DNA of 31,137 nucleotides from JALZUE01 sp051251725 (GTDB lineage Bacteria > Pseudomonadota > Gammaproteobacteria > Enterobacterales > Alteromonadaceae), in the NCBI GenBank assembly GCA_051251725.1, contig JBPOFN010000045.1, forward strand, positions 1 through 31,137, in the 5' to 3' direction. Each line of letters starts with the position of its first letter. Position 1 is the stretch's first letter. The notes beneath the pieces were generated by a model. That model was not told the origin of the DNA, did no database searches, and saw nothing but the letters and a program-made list of their open reading frames with translations. The position numbers were made by a program, and so were the translations under genes. Shown here in pieces: positions 25,421 through 31,137 of this stretch.

Positions 25421-25642
25421 AATAACTCATCCAAAAAACAACACTTGCTCAAGGTCATGACCACACAAATATATTTAGAATAATAGTCTATAATACCAAA
25501 AGCTAAAGAGAAGTAGTCGTAACTATGTAAAAAAGTATAAAAATAATTAAATGACAGTTAATTCCTTGAATAGCTGGCCGATCAAGCTGTCCATGACTAA
25601 ATAAAATATGTTAGCCGTCATCAGGTGTTTAACCTAAAACTT
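25421..25642. other. Intergenic region upstream of the receptor
   Basis: No gene is seen. It holds the palindrome GGTCATGACC (25453-25462) and AT-rich minus-strand sequence with TATTAT hexamers (around 25475-25500) that could serve as a receptor promoter; no convincing -35 box accompanies them. Confidence 0.35.
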
Positions 25643-25924
25643 TCAACTAACTGGTAGCTTTAAAGTAAAAACGGTCCCTTTACCTTCTTGACTTTGACAG
25701 CTAACTTGCCCGCCTAAGCGCTGTGTCACAATATTATAAATAATACTTAGCCCTAAACCTGATTTGCCATCACCTCGTTTAGTGGTATAAAAAGGTTCAA
25801 ATATTTTATCTATTATATCTACTGGTATACCACAGCCATTATCTTTAAAGGTTAATTCAATAGCGGAGTCTTTAACCTTAAAATCAATATATACCCTAGG
25901 CTCTTCTATTAATTCAAACTTAGG
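25643..25924 (-). pseudogene. Remnant of a sensor histidine kinase (ATPase domain C-terminus)
   Basis: On the minus strand 93 codons translate to the last part of a HATPase domain: ELTFKDNGCGIP (G1 box), KIFEPFYTTKRGDGKSGLGL (F and G2 boxes), then IIYNIVTQRLGGQVSC and GKGTVFTLKLPVS before a TGA stop. The frame is closed upstream by a TAA (25925-25927), and no start codon, N box, HisKA or sensor domain precedes it. The remaining 100 bp to xthA is AT-rich. This is the 3' end of a kinase whose 5' part was deleted. The conserved motifs are intact, so the loss may be fairly recent. Confidence 0.88.
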
Positions 25925-26028
25925 TTAGTTAATTAAATATAGTTCAATTCTGTAATATTTTTGTTAATGGCTGCCCAAATAGTGCTAATTCTGATAGCAT
26001 TCAAAAAAATTATTTATTAGGTATTTCG

Positions 26029-26838
26029 ATGAAAATCATCTCGTTTAATATAAATGGCTTACGTGCCCGTTTACACCAATTACAAGCCATCATCGACAAG
26101 CACCAACCCGACATAATTGGCTTGCAAGAAATCAAAGTGCACGACGATGCTTTCCCATTAGCAGATGTTCAAGCGATGGGATATGAAGTACATTTTCATG
26201 GTCAAAAGGCACATTACGGCGTTGCTATGTTATGTAAAAAGCCAGCGATTAAAGTGCAAAAAGGTTTTCCTACCGATACTGAAGAATCGCAAAAACGTAT
26301 GATTATGGTTGAAACTACCACGCCAAGCGGTGAAAAAATCACTGTTTTAAATGGTTATTTCCCACAAGGTGAAAATATCAGCCATGAAACTAAATACCCG
26401 TATAAAAAACAATTCTATCAAGATTTAATGGGCTATTTAAATGAGCATCACAGTGCCGATGAAAATATTGTAGTGATGGGTGACATTAATATTTCGCCAA
26501 GTGATTTAGATATTGGCATTGGTGAAGTGAACCGTAAGCGCTGGTTAAAAACGGGCAAATGTAGTTTTCAACCGGAAGAACGACAGTGGCTTACTACCCT
26601 TATGAATTGGGGATTTAAAGACACCTTTAGAGAATTACACCCAACACGTGAAGAGCGCTATTCATGGTTTGATTATCGTTCAAAAGGCTTTGTTGATAAT
26701 CGCGGCTTAAGAATTGATGTGATTCTAGCAACCAATAAATTTTCTGCTTCCTGTATTGAGTCAGACGTAGATTATGAATTACGTGGCATTGAAAAGCCGT
26801 CAGATCATGCGCCAATTTGGTCAACTTTTTCTTCGTAA
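26029..26838 (+). CDS. xthA: Exodeoxyribonuclease III
   Basis: The 269-residue protein is the ExoIII apurinic/apyrimidinic endonuclease and 3'-5' exonuclease of base-excision repair. Catalytic residues are visible: N7 in ISFNINGLRAR, E34 in GLQEIKV, Y110 in LNGYFPQG, D152 and N154 in MGDINISPSDLDIG, and D259-H260 in SDHAPIW. Length is that of E. coli XthA. AGG eight to nine bases before the ATG supports the start. It is transcribed alone and followed by a terminator-like hairpin. Confidence 0.97.
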   Translation: MKIISFNINGLRARLHQLQAIIDKHQPDIIGLQEIKVHDDAFPLADVQAMGYEVHFHGQKAHYGVAMLCKKPAIKVQKGFPTDTEESQKRMIMVETTTPSGEKITVLNGYFPQGENISHETKYPYKKQFYQDLMGYLNEHHSADENIVVMGDINISPSDLDIGIGEVNRKRWLKTGKCSFQPEERQWLTTLMNWGFKDTFRELHPTREERYSWFDYRSKGFVDNRGLRIDVILATNKFSASCIESDVDYELRGIEKPSDHAPIWSTFSS

Positions 26839-26851
26839 TAATTAACCTGCG

Positions 26852-26892
26852 CGCCTGAGAGTAAAACTTTACTGGACTTAGGCGTTTTATTA
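26852..26892 (+). terminator. Terminator after xthA
   Basis: CGCCT (26852-26856) pairs with AGGCG (26880-26884), with an inner AGTAA/TTACT stem, followed by GTTTTATTATT on the plus strand. Confidence 0.6.
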
Positions 26893-26920
26893 TTCATATC
26901 ACTAATCAAGACCTTAAACT

Positions 26921-27727
26921 ATGTCTATACCCTATCTTTGCCCGCTTTGTTCAAACCCTATTACACCAAAAGGGCAAAGCTATATTTGTCTCAATAACCA
27001 TAGCTTTGATCAAGCCAAAGAAGGTTATTTAAATTTATTACCGGTACAATTTAAGCAGTCGAAAAATCCCGGTGATAATAAAGCAATGGTCAATGCTCGC
27101 CGAGATTTTTTAGCAAAAGGTTATTACCAACCATTAGCTGATAAATTAGTAAGTTTATATCAAGAATTCTGTATTAAAGATGCAGTTATGCTGGATGCCG
27201 GTTGCGGAGAAGGTTTTTATACTCATCAACATCAGCAAGCTGACAATCAAGTTTTTGGTATTGATATTGCCAAAGAAGCGATCAAAAAAGCAGCAAAAAA
27301 ATACAAAACTTGTCAGTTTAGCGTCGGAACCTTATCGCATTTACCTTTTGCCGATCAGCAAATCAATTGGATTTTGTCCATCTACGCGCCGATTTTAGAA
27401 ACTGAATTTAGCCGTGTCTTAGCTGAAAATGGCTATTTATTAACAGTAACACCAGCAAAAGATCATTTAACTGAGTTAAAGCAACAAATTTACCGCGAAG
27501 TTAAAGCACATGATGAGACTAGAGAGCCAATTCAAGCATTAACGCTGGTGCATCAAGAGCATTTAAATTATCAAATGCAGTTAAGCTCAGGCCAAGACAC
27601 CTTAAATTTATTGATGATGACGCCATTTGCTTTTAAAGCAACAGCGGAGGTTTTAGCAAAATTAAGTGCTGTGGATAACTTTAGCTGCCAAGCCGACTTT
27701 TTAATTAAAATTTATCAGAAAAAATAA
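26921..27727 (+). CDS. rlmA: 23S rRNA (guanine-N1)-methyltransferase RlmA
   Basis: The 268-residue enzyme methylates N1 of G745 in 23S rRNA in E. coli. The N-terminal zinc site is visible as C7, C10, C23 and H27 (CPLC...YICLNNH), followed by the family stretch FDQAKEGYLNLLPVQ and PGDNKAMVNARRDFL. The SAM-binding motif I is VMLDAGCGEGFY (near 88-99). Length and layout match RlmA(I). It is convergent with yfbV, with 29 bp between the stop codons. Confidence 0.95.
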   Translation: MSIPYLCPLCSNPITPKGQSYICLNNHSFDQAKEGYLNLLPVQFKQSKNPGDNKAMVNARRDFLAKGYYQPLADKLVSLYQEFCIKDAVMLDAGCGEGFYTHQHQQADNQVFGIDIAKEAIKKAAKKYKTCQFSVGTLSHLPFADQQINWILSIYAPILETEFSRVLAENGYLLTVTPAKDHLTELKQQIYREVKAHDETREPIQALTLVHQEHLNYQMQLSSGQDTLNLLMMTPFAFKATAEVLAKLSAVDNFSCQADFLIKIYQKK

Positions 27728-27756
27728 AACGACGGCATCTCAGCACTTTAACCTAG

Positions 27757-28182
27757 CTACAAAGGTGATTTACGATACGAAATATCTAACAAATTGACTA
27801 AGTCGATATATTTCGGGTTAGTGACCGATAACTTAATGCTACCGCCCTGCTGATTAATTTTAGCCACTCCTTCCCGATACCACGACGCCAGTGACGGCGG
27901 TAAAAATTTGTCGGCCTGTAAACCCAACATAATATAAACCTGTAACGGCATGCTTGAGATAAATAAAGCGCTAACTAGCGAATTACTAAACATTTCAGGT
28001 AGACTCGCGGCAAAAGGCAGGGCAATAATTAACGCCGCAAAATGCCACGAATAACGGCAAACAAAGCGGCTTACCGTGATTTGTCGGTATTCGGCAAAAA
28101 ATTGTAAAAGCTCAGTGCGTTCAGGCCAAAGCTTTAAATATTTTCGGCCCAGCTGGATAACTTGTAATAGTGTCATTTTCAT
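27757..28182 (-). CDS. yfbV: YfbV/UPF0208 family membrane protein
   Basis: A 141-residue inner-membrane protein with two helices (about 47-67 and 72-90). Family stretches are GRKYLKLWPERTELLQFF near the N-terminus, the central PLQVYIMLGL and the LPPSLASWYREGVAKI segment. YfbV in E. coli has been reported to help confine MatP action to the Ter macrodomain. The ATG at 28180-28182 is chosen; a GTG three codons upstream (28191) has no better ribosome-binding site. Confidence 0.9.
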   Translation of the reverse strand: MKMTLLQVIQLGRKYLKLWPERTELLQFFAEYRQITVSRFVCRYSWHFAALIIALPFAASLPEMFSNSLVSALFISSMPLQVYIMLGLQADKFLPPSLASWYREGVAKINQQGGSIKLSVTNPKYIDLVNLLDISYRKSPL

Positions 28183-28191
28183 AAAACTCAC

Positions 28192-28654
28192 TATAGCAGT
28201 TAATCAAAAATTTCTCAGCTGAAAAAATAAACTTATTAATAACTCGAAGCAATAAAGCCGCCTTATTATAAACACATAACAACGCTTTATAAGGCTTTAA
28301 GGCGATAAAAATAATCAAACAAGTATTTCCAACAATTACCAGTGTGAACAATAATCACACAGACCGTTAATACCTTTAAATAACATAAACTTAAAAACAT
28401 CCTAATAGGTTGTTAACATAGATATCCACAAGTAATGTGGACATTAAAAGTTAATATTTAACCATATATCCGTTAAAAAAACAGCATATACGCACTTTAT
28501 ACACATAAGCGGCTATAACCTGTTACTTTTAATGCTTGCTGTTCTATTTAGCGGGTAAATTTAAAGAGTCACTAGAGTTTATAGACGCTAAAATGTATAG
28601 TATGCCCTGATTTTATCTTCTCAAAGCAATCATTATTTAGGCGTAAAAATTTCT
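28192..28654. other. Intergenic region between yfbV and yffB
   Basis: 463 bp with divergent genes and no supportable coding region. It holds a small dyad TCCAC-7-GTGGA (28425-28441), two DnaA-box-like nonamers (ATATCCACA at 28422-28430; TTATACACA at 28497-28505) and a possible -10 TATAGT (about 28597-28602) upstream of yffB with no good -35. The minus-strand frame at 28121-28351 is out of frame with yfbV and has no ribosome-binding site. Confidence 0.4.
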
Positions 28655-29002
28655 ATGACAATTATCTATGGTATTCATAATTGCGATACAGTAAAAAAAG
28701 CCCTCGCGTGGCTCAACAATGAAAATATTCAATATCAATTTCATGATTTAAGAAAAGATGGTTTAACATCTGAGCTATTAACACAATTTTTTGCCGAGCA
28801 AGATTGGCAAAACTTAGTAAATAAAAGAAGTACCACTTATCGTAATTTGTCATCAGAAGTTAAAGAAAACCTAACTGAACAACTCGCATTTGACACAATT
28901 TTAAATGAACCAACCTTGTTAAAACGCCCTTTATTGCGGATAAACAACTCGCTTCACCTAGGTTTTAAAGCCGATCATTACCAAGAGCTATTTTCATTAT
29001 GA
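28655..29002 (+). CDS. yffB: ArsC/Spx-family thioredoxin-fold protein
   Basis: The 115-residue protein has the ArsC-like fold with a single N-terminal cysteine in GIHNCDTVKKALAWL (C10), the ArsC/YffB signature, and the C-terminal KRPLLRINNSLHLGF, which includes the conserved RP. It is the YffB type that precedes dapE in many gammaproteobacteria; a glutathione-linked reductase role has been suggested but the substrate is unknown. Its TGA overlaps the dapE ATG (ATGA), so the two are co-translated. Confidence 0.92.
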   Translation: MTIIYGIHNCDTVKKALAWLNNENIQYQFHDLRKDGLTSELLTQFFAEQDWQNLVNKRSTTYRNLSSEVKENLTEQLAFDTILNEPTLLKRPLLRINNSLHLGFKADHYQELFSL

Positions 29003-30135
29003 GCAGTGACGTTATTGCACTTACAAAAGAACTAATTTCCCGTCAATCTGTCACACCTGAAGATGCCGGTTGCCAGCAATTAATGGCTGATAAGTTAGTC
29101 AGTTTAGGTTTCGAAAATGAAACCATGGTTTTTGAAGACACTACCAATATGTGGTGCCGAAAAGGCAAAGAAAAGCCAGTATTTTGTTTTGCTGGCCATA
29201 CTGATGTTGTACCAACCGGACCATTATCAGAATGGCATACACCACCTTTTGAACCTACCATTATTGACGGTATGTTATATGGCCGTGGTGCGGCGGATAT
29301 GAAAGGCAGCTTAGCCGCGATGTTAGTGGCCACCGAACGATTTGTTAAAGACTATCCAGATCATCAAGGTTCGATTGCTTATTTGATCACCAGTGACGAA
29401 GAAGGCCCTTTTATTAATGGCACGACCCGGGTTATTGATACCTTAGAAGCACGTAATGAAAAAATTGATTATTGTATTGTAGGTGAACCCTCAAGTACCA
29501 GTGAAATTGCTGACGTAGTAAAAAATGGTCGCCGTGGTTCTATCTCTGGCGATTTAACCATCAAAGGTATTCAAGGCCATGTTGCCTACCCACATTACGT
29601 TAAAAACCCGATCCATCTGGCCATGCCAGCGTTTGCTGAGCTAAGCCAAGAAAAATGGGATAACGGTAACGATTATTTTCCTGAAACCAGCTTTCAGCTG
29701 ACCAATATGACCTCAGGCACCGGTGCAACCAACGTAGTACCTGGGCATTTACACGCACTTTTTAATTTACGCTACAGTACTGATTTAGACGACCAAACCA
29801 TTGTCAGCCGTGTTGAAGCGATATTAGACAAGCATCAGCTCGATTATCAATTAGACTGGACCTACAACGGCCAGCCTTTTATTACCAAGCCGGGCGTATT
29901 ATTAGACTCGGTAACTAATGCAGTTAAAACGGTAACCGGTCGAGAAACCGAATTATCAACTGCCGGCGGCACCTCTGATGGCCGTTTTATCGCGCCAACA
30001 GGAGCTGAAGTTATTGAACTAGGTCCATGTAATAAAACCATTCACCAAGTTAACGAGTCGGTTTCATGTGAGCACCTCGAGCAGCTAACTGAAATTTATT
30101 ACCATGCGCTTATTAACATGTTATGTCCGAAATAA
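28999..30135 (+). CDS. dapE: Succinyl-diaminopimelate desuccinylase
   Basis: The 378-residue M20-family zinc enzyme hydrolyses N-succinyl-LL-diaminopimelate in the lysine and peptidoglycan-precursor pathway. Metal ligands and catalytic residues are visible: H67 and D69 in AGHTDVVPTGP, D100 in GRGAADMKGS, E134/E135 in TSDEEGP, E163 in VGEPSS and H349 in NKTIHQVNE. Length is that of E. coli DapE (375). It overlaps yffB by 4 bp and the M15 peptidase gene by 13 bp. Confidence 0.98.
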   Translation: MSSDVIALTKELISRQSVTPEDAGCQQLMADKLVSLGFENETMVFEDTTNMWCRKGKEKPVFCFAGHTDVVPTGPLSEWHTPPFEPTIIDGMLYGRGAADMKGSLAAMLVATERFVKDYPDHQGSIAYLITSDEEGPFINGTTRVIDTLEARNEKIDYCIVGEPSSTSEIADVVKNGRRGSISGDLTIKGIQGHVAYPHYVKNPIHLAMPAFAELSQEKWDNGNDYFPETSFQLTNMTSGTGATNVVPGHLHALFNLRYSTDLDDQTIVSRVEAILDKHQLDYQLDWTYNGQPFITKPGVLLDSVTNAVKTVTGRETELSTAGGTSDGRFIAPTGAEVIELGPCNKTIHQVNESVSCEHLEQLTEIYYHALINMLCPK

Positions 30136-30833
30136 CTGAGCAGCAATTATTTGGCTTAACTGATGAACATATTCATTGGTTAACGCCGACTATTGGTGTT
30201 CATCATCAGATGCTTGCCTCGTTCAAGGCGATGCAGTTGGCGGCGCAAAAAGCCGACATTGAGATAACGATTGCCAGTGGCTTTCGAAGTTTTGACCGTC
30301 AGCGGATGATTTGGAACAAAAAAGCGTTAGGGCAAACTGCACTAAAAGATATTAACGGCCGGTTAATTGATAATAGGACACTGAGTGAAAAAGAATTACT
30401 TCAGGCTATATTGCTCTATTCTGCATTACCAGGTGGTAGCCGCCATCATTGGGGCACAGATATTGATGTTTATTCATCAAGCTTATTGCCCCAAAATCAA
30501 GCCTTACAATTAGAGCCTTGGGAATACGAACCAGACGGCCCTTTTGCTTTGTTAAGCCAATGGCTAGAGGCCAACGCGCATTTATATGGTTTTTATTTTC
30601 CCTATCGAAAATACCTTGGCGGCGTTGCTGCAGAGCCTTGGCATTTATCCTACTTGCCACTCGCTAAACAGTACGAAGTCAGTATAAACGCAGTTAAGCT
30701 AAGCCATGTAATTAACCAGTATAATGTCGCCTTACAACACCTTATTATTGCTAACCTAAATGAGATTACGGATAAGTTTATTTTGAATATAAATGCCCCT
30801 GACAAATTAATAAGTGAGATTGACCATGGATGA
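30123..30833 (+). CDS. M15-family D-alanyl-D-alanine carboxypeptidase-like metallopeptidase
   Basis: The 236-residue protein has the VanY/M15B zinc-peptidase pattern: ASGFRSFDRQ (51-60), SRHHWGTDID with S106, H108 and D115, and EPWHLSY with E171 and H174. No signal peptide is evident, which is unusual for an enzyme expected to act on periplasmic murein; it may be cytoplasmic, act in recycling, or use an unseen export route. It overlaps dapE by 13 bp, so a cell-wall precursor gene and a cell-wall peptidase are co-expressed. Confidence 0.9.
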   Translation: MSEITEQQLFGLTDEHIHWLTPTIGVHHQMLASFKAMQLAAQKADIEITIASGFRSFDRQRMIWNKKALGQTALKDINGRLIDNRTLSEKELLQAILLYSALPGGSRHHWGTDIDVYSSSLLPQNQALQLEPWEYEPDGPFALLSQWLEANAHLYGFYFPYRKYLGGVAAEPWHLSYLPLAKQYEVSINAVKLSHVINQYNVALQHLIIANLNEITDKFILNINAPDKLISEIDHG

Positions 30834-31011
30834 TTGGATGGTCATTGCCGTTATTATCGTGATTGCGCTTTTTATTATTGGTAACTTTAGTACGGTTCAT
30901 AAAAACGCTAAGACACCACTACGAAAAAAAGGTTTAAACGATTTAACTGAAACCTTACCTCGAACGCATAAAACTAATGAAGTTAAACCTAGCTTTCATA
31001 AAAAACCTTAA
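30826..31011 (+). CDS. Small DUF2897-like membrane protein
   Basis: A 61-residue protein with one N-terminal helix (MVIAVIIVIALFIIGNFS) and a basic, Pro/Lys-rich tail. Size, layout and position resemble the DUF2897 family of gammaproteobacteria; the function is not known. The ATG overlaps the M15 stop by 8 bp; a GTG at 30814 would add four residues but has no better site. It is the last gene of the yffB-dapE operon. Confidence 0.75.
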   Translation: MDDWMVIAVIIVIALFIIGNFSTVHKNAKTPLRKKGLNDLTETLPRTHKTNEVKPSFHKKP

Positions 31012-31062
31012 GCTAACAGCTAGAAGATAAAGGCTTAAGGCTAGAAGCTAGAGGCTAGAGGC
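31011..31062. repeat. Second heptanucleotide array (degenerate)
   Basis: Seven 7-bp units plus a partial one: AGCTAAC, AGCTAGA, AGATAAA, GGCTTAA, GGCTAGA, AGCTAGA, GGCTAGA, GGC. This is the same family, in another register, as the array at 13627-13745. It begins at the stop codon of the DUF2897-like gene and is cut off by the IS-like terminus at 31063. Confidence 0.85.
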
Positions 31063-31137
31063 CTGTCTCTTATACAAAAGTTTCTATTTTATTATATTCA
31101 TGATCTAATAAATAAAAAAATTTAGGTCATGAATATG
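31063..31137 (+). mobile_element. End of an IS50/Tn5-like insertion sequence (IS4 family), truncated by window
   Basis: The sequence CTGTCTCTTATACAAAAGT (31063-31081) closely resembles the IS50/Tn5 outside end (CTGACTCTTATACACAAGT), with two mismatches. It begins abruptly inside the heptanucleotide array, as an insertion would. Inside, a 13-bp hairpin (31094-31106 with 31124-31136) covers a potential AGG site and ATG codons (31129, 31135), where the transposase gene would begin. The element itself lies beyond the window, so the family call rests on this terminus only. Confidence 0.68.
31094..31136 (+). promoter_or_regulatory. Hairpin over the putative transposase start
   Basis: ATATTCATGATCT pairs with AGGTCATGAATAT (12 Watson-Crick pairs and one G-U). 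The right arm contains AGG and ATG codons. In IS10 and IS50 similar structures block translation of transposase from read-through transcripts; the same role here is inference. Confidence 0.5.

Noticed and set aside
28121..28351. 76-residue minus-strand frame upstream of yfbV
   Set aside because: It overlaps the yfbV start out of frame, lacks a ribosome-binding site and shows no family resemblance.
28422..28505. Replication origin suggested by two DnaA-box-like nonamers
   Set aside because: Only two imperfect or relaxed matches, with no dnaA/dnaN/gyrB neighbours and no further boxes. Chance occurrence in AT-rich DNA is likely.
31063..31081. Nextera (Tn5 mosaic end) adaptor contamination
   Set aside because: The match to the mosaic end stops after CTGTCTCTTATACA; the next bases (AAAGT) and the AT-rich hairpin beyond do not fit an adaptor. 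A natural IS50-like end explains it better, although contamination cannot be fully excluded from this window.

Overview
The window reads as chromosome of a marine, AT-rich gammaproteobacterium of the Alteromonadales, most likely a Colwellia/Thalassotalea relative. This rests on the complete proteobacterial dedicated sortase locus (typical of marine proteobacteria), gammaproteobacterial housekeeping genes (xthA, rlmA, yfbV, yffB-dapE), a TonB-dependent receptor and general protein similarity. The assignment is inference from gene content; no rRNA is present.

Layout. 1-390: a tRNA-Ser(UGA) gene on the minus strand, followed downstream by two 56-nt copies of a tRNA-Ser-like 3' end, each segment closed by its own hairpin terminator. 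507-5457: a FAH-family hydrolase whose start overlaps the end of a giant secreted protein with 23 thrombospondin type 3 (calcium-binding) repeats. 5621-9224: an outer-membrane barrel-like protein, a methylenetetrahydrofolate reductase-like enzyme behind a probable MetJ operator, and a membrane-anchored glutamate synthase-like protein. 9469-16974: the sortase locus, with pdsS (histidine kinase) and pdsR (response regulator) on minus, diverging from pdsO (OmpA-like), a VIT/vWA sortase substrate and a class GN sortase on plus. A 17-unit heptanucleotide array lies inside this locus. 17007-22846: a minus-strand run of DUF350, transglutaminase-like protein, MoxR ATPase, DUF58, TgpA-like transglutaminase and VanZ-like genes, convergent with the sortase. 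23114-25420: a TonB-dependent receptor. 25643-25924: a decapitated histidine-kinase ATPase domain. 26029-28182: xthA, rlmA and yfbV. 28655-31011: an overlapping operon yffB-dapE-M15 peptidase-DUF2897. 31011-31137: a second heptanucleotide array, apparently interrupted by the end of an IS50/Tn5-like (IS4 family) insertion sequence that runs out of the window.

How the parts fit. The central logic is a cell-envelope surface-display module. A sensor kinase with a sugar-binding-like periplasmic domain and its regulator probably control a one-substrate sortase system: OmpA-like partner, VIT/vWA protein and sortase. The neighbouring MoxR/DUF58/TgpA genes form a common envelope-associated chaperone/transglutaminase cassette; their link to the sortase here rests on position only. 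The rest is housekeeping metabolism and envelope uptake.

The most unusual items are the tRNA 3'-end/terminator array, the heptanucleotide arrays (one in the sortase operon, one hit by the insertion sequence), the tandem met-box-like site at the MTHFR-like promoter, and the non-canonical sorting signal of the sortase substrate. Several start codons were revised by ribosome-binding-site position.
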